Assembly: GCA_016584305.1 (NCBI GenBank)
Contig: JACEEZ010006412.1
Span: 1 to 64,000, forward strand
From: Chionoecetes opilio
Taxonomy: Eukaryota > Arthropoda > Malacostraca > Decapoda > Majidae
Direction: 5' to 3'
DNA: 64,000 nucleotides
Position numbers and translations under genes: made by a program. The notes below the pieces were generated by a model. It searched no databases and was not told the DNA's origin. It worked only from the letters and a program-made list of their open reading frames with translations. Shown here one piece after another: positions 1 to 10,292 of this stretch. Within the stretch, counting starts at the first letter, position 1. Each line of letters begins with the position of its first letter.

Positions 1-399
1 CCCCCCAAAAACTAAATTTTGAATTTATTTTTTTTTTGACAGCCAAAATGGAATTTTTTTTGTTCTGGTTTTTTAAATAATAATAATAAGATAACTTGCA
101 TCCAATAAACATTATCCTTATGACTATTCTTTTAAAAAACCCATTTACCCTTAATTTCCACAGGGCGAAATGTCAAAATAAATAAAGAAGCGTTCCTTAT
201 AGCCATCGGGAGTGATGGGATCATTTGTCTCCCCTCTCAAAATCATAGCTAGGAGCCTGTAGAGTGCCTGAAAAAATTTTGGTGCTTTTATCCGGCATGT
301 CCCCATCATTTCACTAAGCTGCCGGACTATAGAAAACTTAACATAAACACAAAACCCTGTCCTCATACTTAACACTAAACCACCTTCACTCAACATTAG
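1..399. other. AT-rich flank, no recognised gene
   Basis: This stretch follows the integrase end of the minus-strand Gypsy element. A 3' LTR matching the LTR at 4867-5019 would be expected here but I cannot find one, so the element is 3'-truncated or rearranged. On the minus strand an 81-codon open frame (151-396) encodes a protein containing KAPKFFQALYRLLAMILRGE; I do not recognise it and cannot say whether it is coding. Confidence 0.4.
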
Positions 400-1340
400 T
401 CATTTAACCCATCCAGGCCTAGCCACACAGCGGCGAGGGCGGCTGGGCGCGGGAGTGTGTATAAAGCGAGATGCCGGAGGAGTTTGCAGCGGCTGTGATC
501 CTGCGGTGATAGTGGCAGCACCCGCGACCTTGGAGGTACTGTTGGGCTGGAATGTGGGGCGTAGCAGCGGCTTGAGGTGCTTGCGCGTACGTAGCGACAG
601 CCTGCCTCTTCCATCAAGCTTTATTAGGTATTGCCTGTTGTCTCTCGCCTCTACAACAATACCTGACCTGTCCCAGGCCTTATTAGCTTGATTCTGCACC
701 AGCACACCGCTACCAGGGGTGATGGTGGAGCGAAAATGCTCACTTGCGTGATCCTTCACCACACTGTTGTGTCTGGCTACCTGCCGCTCTCTTTTCACGC
801 AGTGTGCGCCCCCAATGTTCGCCACCTGAAGTTTTGGGGAGATGGCAGGAACAACCATCACGTAGCTGACGGCCCGTTGCCAGCTGCGCAGCGCCGGGGA
901 CTTATCAATGTCACGGAGGGGAGTATTTAGGTACTGCAACAGAGCGAGAGCAACTTTGTCACTGTAGAGGCTTCCGCTCGCTCCTATGTTACCCCGCAGC
1001 ACTCTCTTCGCAGATTTCACTGCAGCTTCTGCCCGCCCGTTACTCTGCGGGTAGTGAGCAGAGGAGAGGCGCACAGTTACGCCCCATCTCTCGAAGAAGG
1101 CAGTCATTTTTTCACTCACTAGATTAGTCCCGCCATCCGTCGATATTTGCTCAGGCGCGCCCCAAATCTCGCAAAGTAGAGCCCCAGCTGCCTCACAATC
1201 TTGTTCGAGGTTGCACCACGGGGCCCAGCTGCGCTACCTCAAGCCAGCCAGTTAGCCTGTCAGCATAAGCCAAGTATGAGCACCCGTCCAGCTGGAAGAC
1301 GTCCACCACTGTCTGCTGGAAGGGTTACTCAGGGGCTGGC
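400..1340 (-). pseudogene. Integrase C-terminal half of Gypsy element 1
   Basis: A 239-codon open frame (400-1119) plus in-frame sequence just upstream covers the second half of a retroviral-type integrase. ISTDGGTNL carries the second catalytic Asp of the DDE triad, and PQSNGRAEAAVK carries the third residue (Glu). Behind these comes a basic C-terminal region with SGIVVEARDNRQYLIKLDG, typical of the Gypsy integrase C-terminal domain. The enzyme would join element cDNA to host DNA in the nucleus. The N-terminal zinc-binding part and first Asp are not in this frame; the sequence towards 1600 is frame-broken. The last codons run to a stop near 400. Confidence 0.85.
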
Positions 1341-1614
1341 GTGAGGATCAGCGGTCAGGTGGCTGTGATGGTGCGTAGGCGTTACAGATGTCGCAGGAGG
1401 ACCGGTGGTGCTGAAAAATCCCCTTCCAGGCCGGGGCCAGTACACCGTCTGCCTGGCCCTTCTGAGCATGGAATCCAGGCCCTTGGTGGCTTGCATGCAG
1501 GTTTGCTGCCACTTGATGGCGCAGTTTCCTCAGGGATAACCAAACGCACGTGCCCTTGGTCATATACGTAGGTCACCAAGCCACGTGACACCGAACAATC
1601 TATCCCTGACACCG

Positions 1615-2460
1615 TTAGAATGGCCGCAGGCATTCAATCTCCTGCGCTCTGTGGGGATGCCAGTCGCTTGCCAGCACTTTAGCCACCAACAATGGTATGC
1701 CGGGGTCCTGCTGTGATGCCTGAAGGACCACTCCCTCATCCAGGGTGAGACACTCGTTAAAGTTCAGGGCTGCCACGGGGGGCTGCAGCCATTGCCCCTG
1801 CCAGTTCCTCCCCCTCCCTTCACCCTTTGTCCATCGGGTGGCGCTTTGGGGATTTGCAGGGTATCTCGAGAGGAAGTCGGCTGCCCCCAATTCTTTTTTA
1901 CCGGGCAGGTAGCGGATAGTGAAGCGGTACTGAAGCGTCTTCTCCTTCAGGCGGACGAGCCGCGGGTTCACTATATCATGAGTGCTCGATCACCCAGAAG
2001 CTTAACCAGGGGGCGGTTGGGTCAGTCACCAGGGTCAGGTTAGGGCACCCCAAACCCAAGAATAGGCGAGCCTTGCGGAGACACCAAGCAGGGCGAGCGC
2101 TTCGCCTTCCACAGGGGCGTACCCCGCCTCAGCAGCGGTAAGTGACGGCTGCCACACAGTGCCAGGCGCCAGCCGGTCTTGCAGCAGAATGGTACGTCCA
2201 CAGTTTGAACAGCGGCAGTGGCTGCTGGAGGATGACAAAGCCCAGTCCCAGCTTCCTCCAGTCAGTAATAACAGCAGTGGGCCTGGTGCGATCATAGTAA
2301 GCCAGCCCGTCCTTGGCCAACTGACATATCGTGGCCTCGCCTGCTCGGCTTCTGCCGCAGTGCTCGTCCCAGTACACTTTCTTGCCGGTGGGCTTCTTGA
2401 GGAGGGTCGCGGAACGGCTCCATATAGGGGCTGTTGCAAGGAAGGGCGCCAGCGGTTCAC
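1615..2460 (-). pseudogene. RNase H and connection region of Gypsy element 1
   Basis: Two overlapping minus-strand frames cover this part. At 1615-1971, YLPGKKELGAADFLSRYP is the hallmark sequence at the end of Gypsy-type RNase H domains, just before the integrase. Between 2035 and 2473 the frames contain remnants of the RT connection and of the RNase H start (KPTGKKVYWDEHC; GLAYYDRTRPTAVITDW). RNase H removes the RNA strand during cDNA synthesis. The reading frame changes at least twice, so no continuous product is possible. Confidence 0.75.
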
Positions 2461-2484
2461 AAATCCGTCCCAAAAGATCTCACG

Positions 2485-3086
2485 TCAGTGATGGAGGGGT
2501 GTTCTGGCATGGAGAAAGCTCTTTATGGCAGCTAGACGATCATCTGCAGGCCTGTAGGTGACCCAATCGAGGTGGAAGCCAAGGGAACTCGGCCCGCGAC
2601 GGCAGAAACTGAAATTCTCTGGCTTGAGTGATGCCCTTCCTGGCGCACAGCTAAAGGAAGAAAAACGTGTGCCAGAACGCCTCCTCGATGCAGGTATCAT
2701 AGAGCAGGGGTGTCGTCAATACTTTTTGTGTTTCCCGGGAGAAATCCTTGGTGGCGTCATCGAATCTCTTCGTGTATGCATCTGTTGCCGAGCAATGCTC
2801 CATGGGTGTTCTACAGTACTGATAGCGACCCCACGGGGTAAGAAGGTTGTCAGGTGCCTGCTTTTCTTCATCAAGCTCGACTTGGTGGAATCCCCAGTGA
2901 GCGTCTACCCACCGTCTTGTAGGAGTGTGGGGGGATGTCGGACACCATTTTCGAAGGGCGCCGGCGTGGGGTTTGTGTTTCACGGCGGCACCATGCATTT
3001 AGCTTCTGGAAGTCTACAATCCTGCGCGGCTTGCCTGACTTTTTCGCCACCACCACCATGCGCGCACACCACTCCGGGGCCCTCAC
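2485..3086 (-). pseudogene. Reverse transcriptase fragment of Gypsy element 1
   Basis: Three overlapping minus-strand frames carry the palm and fingers of a Gypsy RT. MVVVAKKSGKPRRIVDFQ (2871-3086) is the N-terminal block; WGFHQVELDEEKQ and LTPWGRYQYCRTPMEHCSA (2651-2998) are the blocks before the active site; a block ending FHLDWVTYRPADDRLAAIK (2485-2700) follows it. The catalytic YxDD box should lie near 2710-2725. There the bases can encode it only with a frame shift, so this copy is broken at the active site. Whether the shift is real or a sequencing error cannot be decided here. Confidence 0.8.
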
Positions 3087-3171
3087 CCGCGGGGACTGGG
3101 CGAATCACGCCTTTTTTAAAACATCATCGTCGGAGCTGCTGCTTAACCTCAGCCCTCCAATGCTTGGGGAC

Positions 3172-4131
3172 CTAAGCAGGGGTGTGGCAGACGTGGGACT
3201 GCGCGCCCTCCAGTAGGTGGATGTGATGCGGCACGCCTTCCATGACAGGTAGTGGGTTCCTGTCAGTGTTGAATGTTGTTTGACGAGAAACTGCCTCAGC
3301 AAACCATTCCTCTAGCCGCGGAACGTTCTCCTCCAGCGGCGGCAGCGGCAGCGAGGGAGGTCTGGCCGGGGGGGTGCCGGGAACATCTTCGGTTATCTCC
3401 GCAGCAGCAAAAGGGGCGGCGGTGTGTGTGGGAAGTCGCTGTGTACCAGGGCCCCCAAAAACCTTACAGGCGGTGCAACGAGAGATAAAGGCGCTCCAAA
3501 AGACTTTACAAAGTGCACCTCCTGCAGTGTTGAGCGCCCTGGGAGGCTGATGTGGCAGGGCGCCGCTCCAAGGCAGGCCAGCGGTATCTTGGCCAGGTCT
3601 TTGAGGCCAGCCCGACGCTTTTAACAGCCGCCAGGCCGGAGGACCGAGCGATGCTATAAGGGCTGGGCCAGCCACACACACCTGGGCTCCCGTGTCGGCC
3701 ACCGCTTGGGTGGTACACGTCTGACCACCCACCTGCGGTGGGTAAACTGCACCTGCAGAAGTGGCTCTGGGGCGATACCTGCGGCGCCGACCGTCAAACT
3801 GTTTACAAACCTTGCCAACCTCCCGCTTCCTGTAGCTCTTGCACCTCCTCTTGAAGTGCCCAGGCTTCCCGCATGCATGACAGGTGGCATGCTGAGCGGG
3901 GCAGGACGCTCTATCGGGAGCATGCTTATACCCACACCAGCGGACACCCACTTGTGGGGTGTATGTGGAATTGGGGCGCGAAGCGGCAACCACAAGCTGG
4001 CGGGAGGCGAAGTCATCATCGCTGACGTCATCAGGCGTGACGTCAGCCCCCGCCATCTCACATTCGCGCGAATTTTTCCCGCCGTGCATGGAGGTAGCGT
4101 CCCGCCCCCGGGGCCGCCTCAAACGAAACAA
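3172..4131 (-). CDS. Gag nucleocapsid and aspartic protease of Gypsy element 1
   Basis: This is a 319-codon open frame, the longest intact piece of element 1. A CCHC zinc knuckle (C84, C87, H92, C97; CHACGKPGHFKRRC) marks the nucleocapsid, which binds element RNA. It is followed by AVADTGAQVCVAG, with the catalytic Asp of a retropepsin at residue 146; this enzyme would cut the Gag-Pol polyprotein. The C-terminal part is a proline-rich linker with the VPHHIHLLEG segment that precedes the RT. The same linker occurs at 13016-13348 (LPHHIHLRPY). The first Met is arbitrary, because Gag continues upstream in another frame. Confidence 0.85.
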   Translation of the reverse strand: MFRLRRPRGRDATSMHGGKNSRECEMAGADVTPDDVSDDDFASRQLVVAASRPNSTYTPQVGVRWCGYKHAPDRASCPAQHATCHACGKPGHFKRRCKSYRKREVGKVCKQFDGRRRRYRPRATSAGAVYPPQVGGQTCTTQAVADTGAQVCVAGPALIASLGPPAWRLLKASGWPQRPGQDTAGLPWSGALPHQPPRALNTAGGALCKVFWSAFISRCTACKVFGGPGTQRLPTHTAAPFAAAEITEDVPGTPPARPPSLPLPPLEENVPRLEEWFAEAVSRQTTFNTDRNPLPVMEGVPHHIHLLEGAQSHVCHTPA

Positions 4132-4206
4132 AAGAAGGCCCTAAGGTCTCCACATCATCAAATTATGGCACTGGTTCGAAACACTTCCGTTTCAGGGCTG
4201 AGTCAC

Positions 4207-4855
4207 CTAGAACCTACCATCCCCCTTAAAGCAAGAGCATATACTCTGAGAGGTTACACTCGCATTGGGGACCACTGGAAACTCACAATCCATGGCGCGC
4301 TGGGCACACCGCACAAAGAAAGCACTGACAGGCTCACCGATGGCCTGACAAACACTGAAGAAGTCAGACCAGCGCACTGCCTGATTCGATGCACGCAACC
4401 CCGATCTTCCCGATGGCGTCCAGAGCGCCCTTCGTAAGGCATGGCCTGCCACTGGACCTGTGGGGAACTTGACGTTTCCCGGGCCCGCTGCAGGGCAGCA
4501 ACACACAACAGGCGAATGTGGAGCACGGCTTCCCTTTATCCGGCCATCTTGAGAGGGGACAAGCCATGCCTCCACCGACCGCCGCCACGTTCTAAAGCCT
4601 GCCGAAGACATTTTCCCGCTCACATTTCTCGGCGTGGCCCCGGCAGGAGTCCTTCCTGAGGGGGCGCTGGCCAGCGGCAGACAACGACGCCAGGCGGCTG
4701 CAGTGATGCGATGGTTTCTTGTTGTGCCAGGAGAGTTTTATGAGCCCTGGGTGACGAGGGACGAGGACAGTCGGCTTGCAGGGCTTGGGGGCGGTTCGCA
4801 GAGGAGTTTTGACCAGGGCGCTGTGGGAAAAGGTATTCCTACTCCTATGCGCCAT
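4207..4855 (-). pseudogene. Gag N-terminal region of Gypsy element 1
   Basis: Minus-strand frames 4207-4623 and 4592-4855 carry Gag-like sequence, including WSDFFSVCQAIGEPVSAFFV and RCAQRAMDCEFP. These align by eye with ADFFECTQEPGESVCSYLIK and CRDKAAECEF in the related element at 12.2 kb. Gag would form the virus-like particle. The frame is interrupted and the domain is shorter than a full Gag. Start codon not determinable. Confidence 0.65.
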
Positions 4856-4866
4856 GATAAAGGGGG

Positions 4867-5019
4867 TGTCTAGATGAGAGACACCCCAACAGGAAGCCGT
4901 AGTCTATCTTTATTGGAGCGTACAGAGCAGCACGTCTCCGTGCTTAGCGAACCCGAGGGCTAACTGACGCTGCTCCCCTATGTAGGGATGCCAGCGCTCA
5001 CCATACAGTATATCCTACA
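4867..5019 (-). repeat. Probable 5' LTR of Gypsy element 1
   Basis: Read on the minus strand, the segment starts TGTAGGATATAC and ends TAGACA, so it has the TGT...ACA ends of an LTR. It contains AATAAA on the minus strand near 4908, a plausible polyadenylation signal. A TGGCGC sequence about 12 nt downstream (minus strand) may be the primer-binding site. The second LTR is absent from the window, so the ends are inferred rather than confirmed by comparison. Confidence 0.55.
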
Positions 5020-8000
5020 CCCTGTTAAAAAGGTTTCCCGCAAAATATTAATGGGAGCTGGAGTTGGTGAATGCCGTTAATGGTGCGTCATGCATATTTT
5101 TGGGTCTCATAATGGCCTTTCTTTTGTGTGTTTTACAGCTTTTTATTTGATAATATTATGGGAAAAAGCATTTCCGAAGATAACAGTATATCTTTTATAC
5201 TGATAAACATATATTAGTTGGGAAAATTACCATAAGCTGGCAAACACGGGCGGCAAGTGGAGTTTGTTTGGTCCTCCAGCTCGCTCCGACGGGCGGCATT
5301 TGGCTTGAAGCCGCGTCTGTCGCAAACCAAAAACAAGGGCTGTGACGTCACGTTTCAAAACACCTATATACTTGCAGATACAAAGCAAAAACAAAAGCTG
5401 AAACAGGGTGATTTTAGTCATGATAAAAAACTAAATGCGTATCATCTTCAGTGGCAACGTCATGTCACGCTGTTCACCACCCTGGTTCAGTCCAGTCCGG
5501 ACCGGGTCAGGGTGGACTGATGGTCGCGAAAATACATCGAGACGGGCCCCCCCCCATTCGTCGTTCCTATTGGCGGGGGGATCAGGGGCGGTACAAACTG
5601 AACTGGGGAGGCGGCAGGCTCCATCTTGTCAATATCCTTTTTGTCGTCCCCTTTTTAACCTGTGCTGAAGATTTTCAATCCCGCGCCTGTATACTTTAGT
5701 TATGGTTTTCCCATCATGGTGTTTCATGTCTTATCAGCAGCACGAGAACTCTGGTCGCCTTCCCCGCTGACTGTAGTGCGCATGGCGATTTTTCCCCCAC
5801 ACTGGTCCAAGGTGGCGGTATGTGGGTCGGACTGGACTGGGCGAAACCTTTCTAGATCCCTCGCAAAAAACAGGATTGCCCGGGATACCCCAGTCCAGCC
5901 CGGGCCAGCCCCCCGGTCCCCCAAAACGCTATTATTTGGGTTTTTTACGGGAAAAAGGGTTCATCCAGTTGATACGGGTTGATAACCTTTTAAGGGGTGA
6001 TTCCCGGATGACGCCCCTTGACGGGTGGTAACTTGCTTCGTTGCCCAGAGGTACAGTCAAATAAAGTGGTATGTATGGGTTAACGGGGGCGGGGGTTCTT
6101 AGTAATTTAAAGTTTTCCCTAGTGCCAAAGGATTCGGGTAAGACAATTACTACAAAAAATATATTTGTATATAATATGTACACTTGTGAAGGTTTTAAAT
6201 TAATAAGTCACGCTGTTCGTAAGTAAGGGGCCAAGAAATAGTGTCAAATAGACGAGCCGAACAGTTAGTTACGTGACAAGGTACTCTCACACCCGGGGTG
6301 GGAGACAAACAGACACTTGAAAGGTTTGTGATAGGAGGCCCGTAACGGTCTCCTGGGATCTTTTTTTGTTCTGTCTTGCGTCTGCCGCATATGGGAAAAA
6401 AGCCCCGGAAGCTGTTGTTCGGTGAGCCGGAGTGAAGGTGTTTACGTCGGGGTTCCAAGATCAGGCTATCCACGTCATCATGGGGACGGCGGGTGCTTGG
6501 GGTAGCATAATGTCATCAAAAGGGGCAGTATCAGCACCCGCTGGGGCGCCAGACAAGACACTCAGACACTCGGACCCCGTTTTAGTCCCGTTTAAAACAA
6601 TCATATATAATCAGTAGCTAATAAGTGGTAGCACTGGTAGTGATGGTGTTGTGAGGATATCGGGTATTGAGTGCTTGGCGGGGGTAGGGTTTGAGGCTTG
6701 GGAGCTTGCTCGGGTTTTTACCGGCGGTGCATCAAGTGAAAGGGAGGAGTTTGAATAGTTTTGAGGAAGTTAGAGGGGATAAGGGATCGTAGTAGATGGG
6801 GCATGTTGGGTAGGAGCAACAGGTGCACAGGCGAATAGGGTAATAATGGAGGGAGTTTCACGGTTTATTTCAGGGGACACCGACTAGTTTTTCCCCCGGC
6901 CAAAAAAACAGGGTTTTTTAATGGAGATGGTTTTTTTTTGGCAAAACCATAGTTTTTGAAAAAAAAAGAGAATTTTTTTTTTTTTTTTGCCTAAAAAGGT
7001 GCTTTTTTAATCGAGAAAAGTTTTATTTTGGCCCCCCCAAAAAAACTTTATTTTCAAAGGGAAAAAAAAAAAAAAAAAAAAAATCTCCTCAGAAAAAAAA
7101 AAATGAAATTTTGGCCGGGAAAAAATTTTTCAGGGTTTATAAGCTTTTTAAAGAAAACTAACCTAAACTTATAGGTTTTAAAGAAGCCAAACCCAAATTT
7201 TAGGGTTTTTAATGAAACCAAAAAAACCCAACCTAAAACCCAACCTAACCACAAATATACCTAAAACCTAACCTTTAAATTAACCAAACCAAAAGTATAC
7301 CTAACCTAACCACAAAGTATACCCAACCTAACCTAACCTAACAACCACAAAATATACCTAACCTACCTAACCCCCAAAGTAACCTAATAACCTTAAACAC
7401 TTTAGCTATGAGGTGGGGGTAGCAGCGAGCGATTTCCCGTAGGAAGTATGGAAAAAGGTTGTTGGGTCTTGGGACTGTGGCAGAAAAAAAGCGGGCGAAA
7501 TACTGTAAGTGGTTTTTTGTTGCCAGCTCTGAGAACCAGTTTAATGTCTTTCCCGAGCCGTTCGATATTGTTGGTATGTACCCGCGTCACGGACCACAAA
7601 AGTTCTTTGAGTGGTTACGACTCTGTGGTATAACCCAGGTCGGGTTTAGGCCCCTTAGGCTTTCCAACAGTCACTGTATATTATTGACCCAGGGAGGATG
7701 TACTTTTGGCACAGGGGAATGAGGGGAGCGCGTCTCCAGTCTCTCTGCTCCACGGGAAAATAAAGCGCCGATTTGTATCCCTGTCTATTGCCCCCCAAAA
7801 AACCCCACTCCCCCAATAATCTGCCGCGATTTTTACTGCGTTTGCCAAAATTTACTCTATTAAAATTTTCCCCCACTATCCCCGGGGCCACCGATGGTGC
7901 TGGTCGCCAGCCACTTTTCGCCACCTCACCCCAGAAGCCTTCCAATCCCCCACTGTTTTTTCAGCGAGGCCAAAGGGTTTTGGAAGTATGCTGAGTGTAA

Positions 8001-8431
8001 AACTTCCCAAGAAAGCATTTATAAAAGTAAGTTACAATTGGGGGCACTTTTTCTTTTTCCAGCCACGTTCCTTTTAAACGTGAAGCATAAAAATCGCATG
8101 ATTTACGTTTTTACTTCGGATTGTGGCGTACTCGCTTACGCAGTGAAAACCCCCCTTTTTCGTAAAGGGGCAGCTCACGCCTGCATTACACACTTTCTTT
8201 TAATTGGTATGTACCGTGTCTTCAAACATTTCAGAGCCTCTTTGGTCTTTTTTAAGGTAAAAATTGGATGATAGTGACCCACTTGCGTTACAACCCACAC
8301 TCCATAATTTCAATTTATAAAATGAAGGGCGAAAGGCCTGAAGGGTGATACAAATTTTGAAAGCCTTGTTTTAATAAGAGCCCATGAGTTCGTGGCCAAT
8401 TATAATGGCCTTGATTGGCTTTTAAAATTTA
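5020..8431. other. Non-coding stretch with low-complexity and repeat fragments
   Basis: I see no gene I can support in this 3.4 kb. A pair of inverted 12-mers (CAGTCCAGTCCG at 5488-5499 and its complement at 5828-5839) could bound a small MITE. 6880-7110 is homopolymer-rich (A and T runs). 7200-7380 is an array of CCTAACC-type motifs, annotated separately. Short open frames at 6432-6617 and 7459-7722 have no recognisable features. Confidence 0.5.
7225..7380. repeat. CCTAACC / GTATAC dispersed repeat
   Basis: Irregular repeats combine CCTAACCTAACC, which matches the arthropod telomere motif TTAGG in reverse, with ACAAAGTATACC. The same combination occurs in the opposite orientation at 54256-54345. 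It is interstitial, not a chromosome end. Confidence 0.6.
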
Positions 8432-9130
8432 CCCTTTCACGCACGAAAAGTTTAATAAGTTGTTCCGTCCACTTGCAAATCCGTCTTATGCCCCCTAAGG
8501 GGCCCCGCGAAATGGCCAGACTGTGCGGCGAATTATTATTTTATGTTATCAATTTCACCAACGTGTATTCTTTTTCCTGGCATTATTAATATCATTGGTT
8601 TTGCAAGAGATTATTCGCCTTATGAAAGAAAAAAAAAACGAAATGCAAATAAATAGCGGAATTTACCAAACTCCGAAAAAAATATTGAGTAAAGAAAAAT
8701 AAGAAAAAACTTACGTTCACCACTTCGTAGCTCAAAAACTTCCTGAGTCAACTTTTTATGGTTTATATGCCAATAAAGGCGGAGTTTTATGAGGATTCCA
8801 ACGCTACCATTTTTAATTTTCATATGGCCATTATGGCCAGCTCGGGACACGTTTTAAAAGGACGACAAATCGCGCACACAGGCTGCCTGCTGAGTGGAAA
8901 CTGACACACAAAAACCCTTATCATTCACATCCACTCACATGAGAGAGTGACAATTAGTTTATTTTATAGGTCTAGGTTGGATCTTTGACGCGGGACAATT
9001 TTGACGCAAATTCTGATAAATACTTTATTTTTGGCGAATTTTTAAACTGTTTTTGACGCAATTCGCGCCCAAAGCTCAGTTTGGCAGATGGGCCCGTTTT
9101 GACGCGATCACGTCACCGTGCGTGAAAGGG
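8432..9130. mobile_element. piggyBac-like MITE
   Basis: A 14-bp perfect inverted repeat, CCCTTTCACGCACG, lies at 8432-8445 and 9117-9130. The right end is followed by TTAA; the left end is preceded by TTA, one base short. TTAA targets and CCC-starting termini are typical of piggyBac-related elements. The inside has no transposase, only repeated TTTTGACGC motifs near the right end (8987-9105). About 700 bp, non-autonomous. The family call is an inference from ends and target. Confidence 0.6.
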
Positions 9131-9547
9131 TTAAGTGTTCCTGATTGGCTGAAGAAAAAAATATATTGGCTTGTCATTGGCCTACCCATATGGCCTCTGA
9201 TGGTCCCCGCCAAAAAGGGTGTGAAATCTGTGAGGAACGCCAAATTTTCCTAGTATGGTTCATTGGCCTGACTCGGCTTGTCTTCGCGAGGTCACTGTCT
9301 CGTTAAAGCCAGTGTCGAAAAAGGGTTTTGGGATGGTGGAGGGTGTGTCGGGTCTGCCTATAGACAATAAAAGGATAATTTCAATATATACATCATTATT
9401 TTAAAATTGAGCGCAATTTAGAGTAGTAGTGTACAGTATACTGAGCCAAATTTTTTTTTGAAAACGTGAGTAGTAAGGTCTTAGCGAACGGTGAAAACTC
9501 TCCTACATTAAAAACCGCGTATAGCTTGAAGTAGTTAGAGAGGATAA
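9131..9547. other. No feature seen
   Basis: I see no open frame, repeat boundary or motif of note between the MITE and the LINE ORF1 fragment. Confidence 0.4.
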
Positions 9548-10054
9548 GTGTATCGTGAGAAGGTGTTAAAAGTCGTCGGGATGGTGAGTCAGGTGAGACC
9601 CGTGGTGAACAGGAAGATGGCGGCTTTGGCACCAGGTCAAAGCGAGTCAGAAGGGGAAAAGTGCTTTGACTGCAAATGGGGTTGGAAAACTAGGCGAGAT
9701 AGGGAGATGGGATCGTGTGAGAGGAGGTGAGGAAAAAGCAGGCACAGTGCCCGTATGTCATGAAAAAGTCACAGGCAAGGACAGTGGCTTGCAGTGCGAT
9801 AGCTGCAAAAAGGTGGTCGCACAGTACCTGTGAAGGGATGCGGCCAGAGCTATACAAAGAGCTCCAGGGTACAAAGGAACTTTGGTTCTGTGGGAAGTGC
9901 AGAAAGCAGGTAATTAAAGGACAGAAAGAGATCCGAAAGATAAAGGTGGAGAATGGGGTGAGGACTAGGGAAACTAGAACAGTGCAAGGTTGAACTGAAA
10001 GGACGCAAAAAGGGGTGGATACAAGCCCTGAGGTTAGGCTACGCCGTAGGTCTG
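9548..10054 (+). pseudogene. LINE (CR1-type) ORF1 fragment with PHD-like zinc finger
   Basis: Plus-strand frames contain KWSHSTCEGMRPELYKELQG and ELWFCGKCRKQV, the second half of a PHD-type zinc finger. The first Cys pairs lie just upstream in the neighbouring frame (CHEK... then CDSCKK), so one indel near 9810 splits the domain. In CR1-clade LINEs, ORF1 proteins often carry such a finger; a host PHD protein is less likely because LINE RT fragments are nearby and nothing gene-like surrounds this piece. The fragment is cut at about 10054 by the DNA-transposon copy. Confidence 0.6.
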
Positions 10055-10292
10055 GAAAATCATGATGGTCTCAAAAAATGTTCGAGATCGTGATATTCAA
10101 ATACCTAATTTTTGCATATTTTTGCAAACTGTTATGGTTTCGGAAGTTCACCGAAGTTTGAGTGCGGTTTTTTTCTCTGAATACTGCAGACAATAATGAT
10201 ATTCGTGAAAAATTGGGAAATAAAAACACAAAATAGCAATATTAACAATAACATAAAGTGGAAAAATGGGTGGAAAAAAACTGGGCAATGGC

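Larger units (their letters stand above)
400..5019 (-). mobile_element. Decayed Ty3/Gypsy LTR retrotransposon (element 1)
   Basis: Read on the minus strand, the order is 5' LTR, Gag, zinc knuckle, aspartic protease, reverse transcriptase, RNase H, integrase. This is the Ty3/Gypsy order (integrase last). The coding potential is split over several frames, so the element is inactive or the sequence carries indels. No 3' LTR is visible beyond the integrase. Gag and linker segments resemble those of the plus-strand element at 11.8-13.3 kb, so the two belong to one family. Clade assignment (Mag-like would be my guess) is not established from the sequence alone. Confidence 0.9.

Noticed and set aside
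7225..7380. Telomere end
   Set aside because: Short, irregular and internal; similar fragments are scattered throughout.
9727..9993. Host PHD-finger protein
   Set aside because: Short, frame-broken, no introns or other domains, and the layout fits LINE ORF1.
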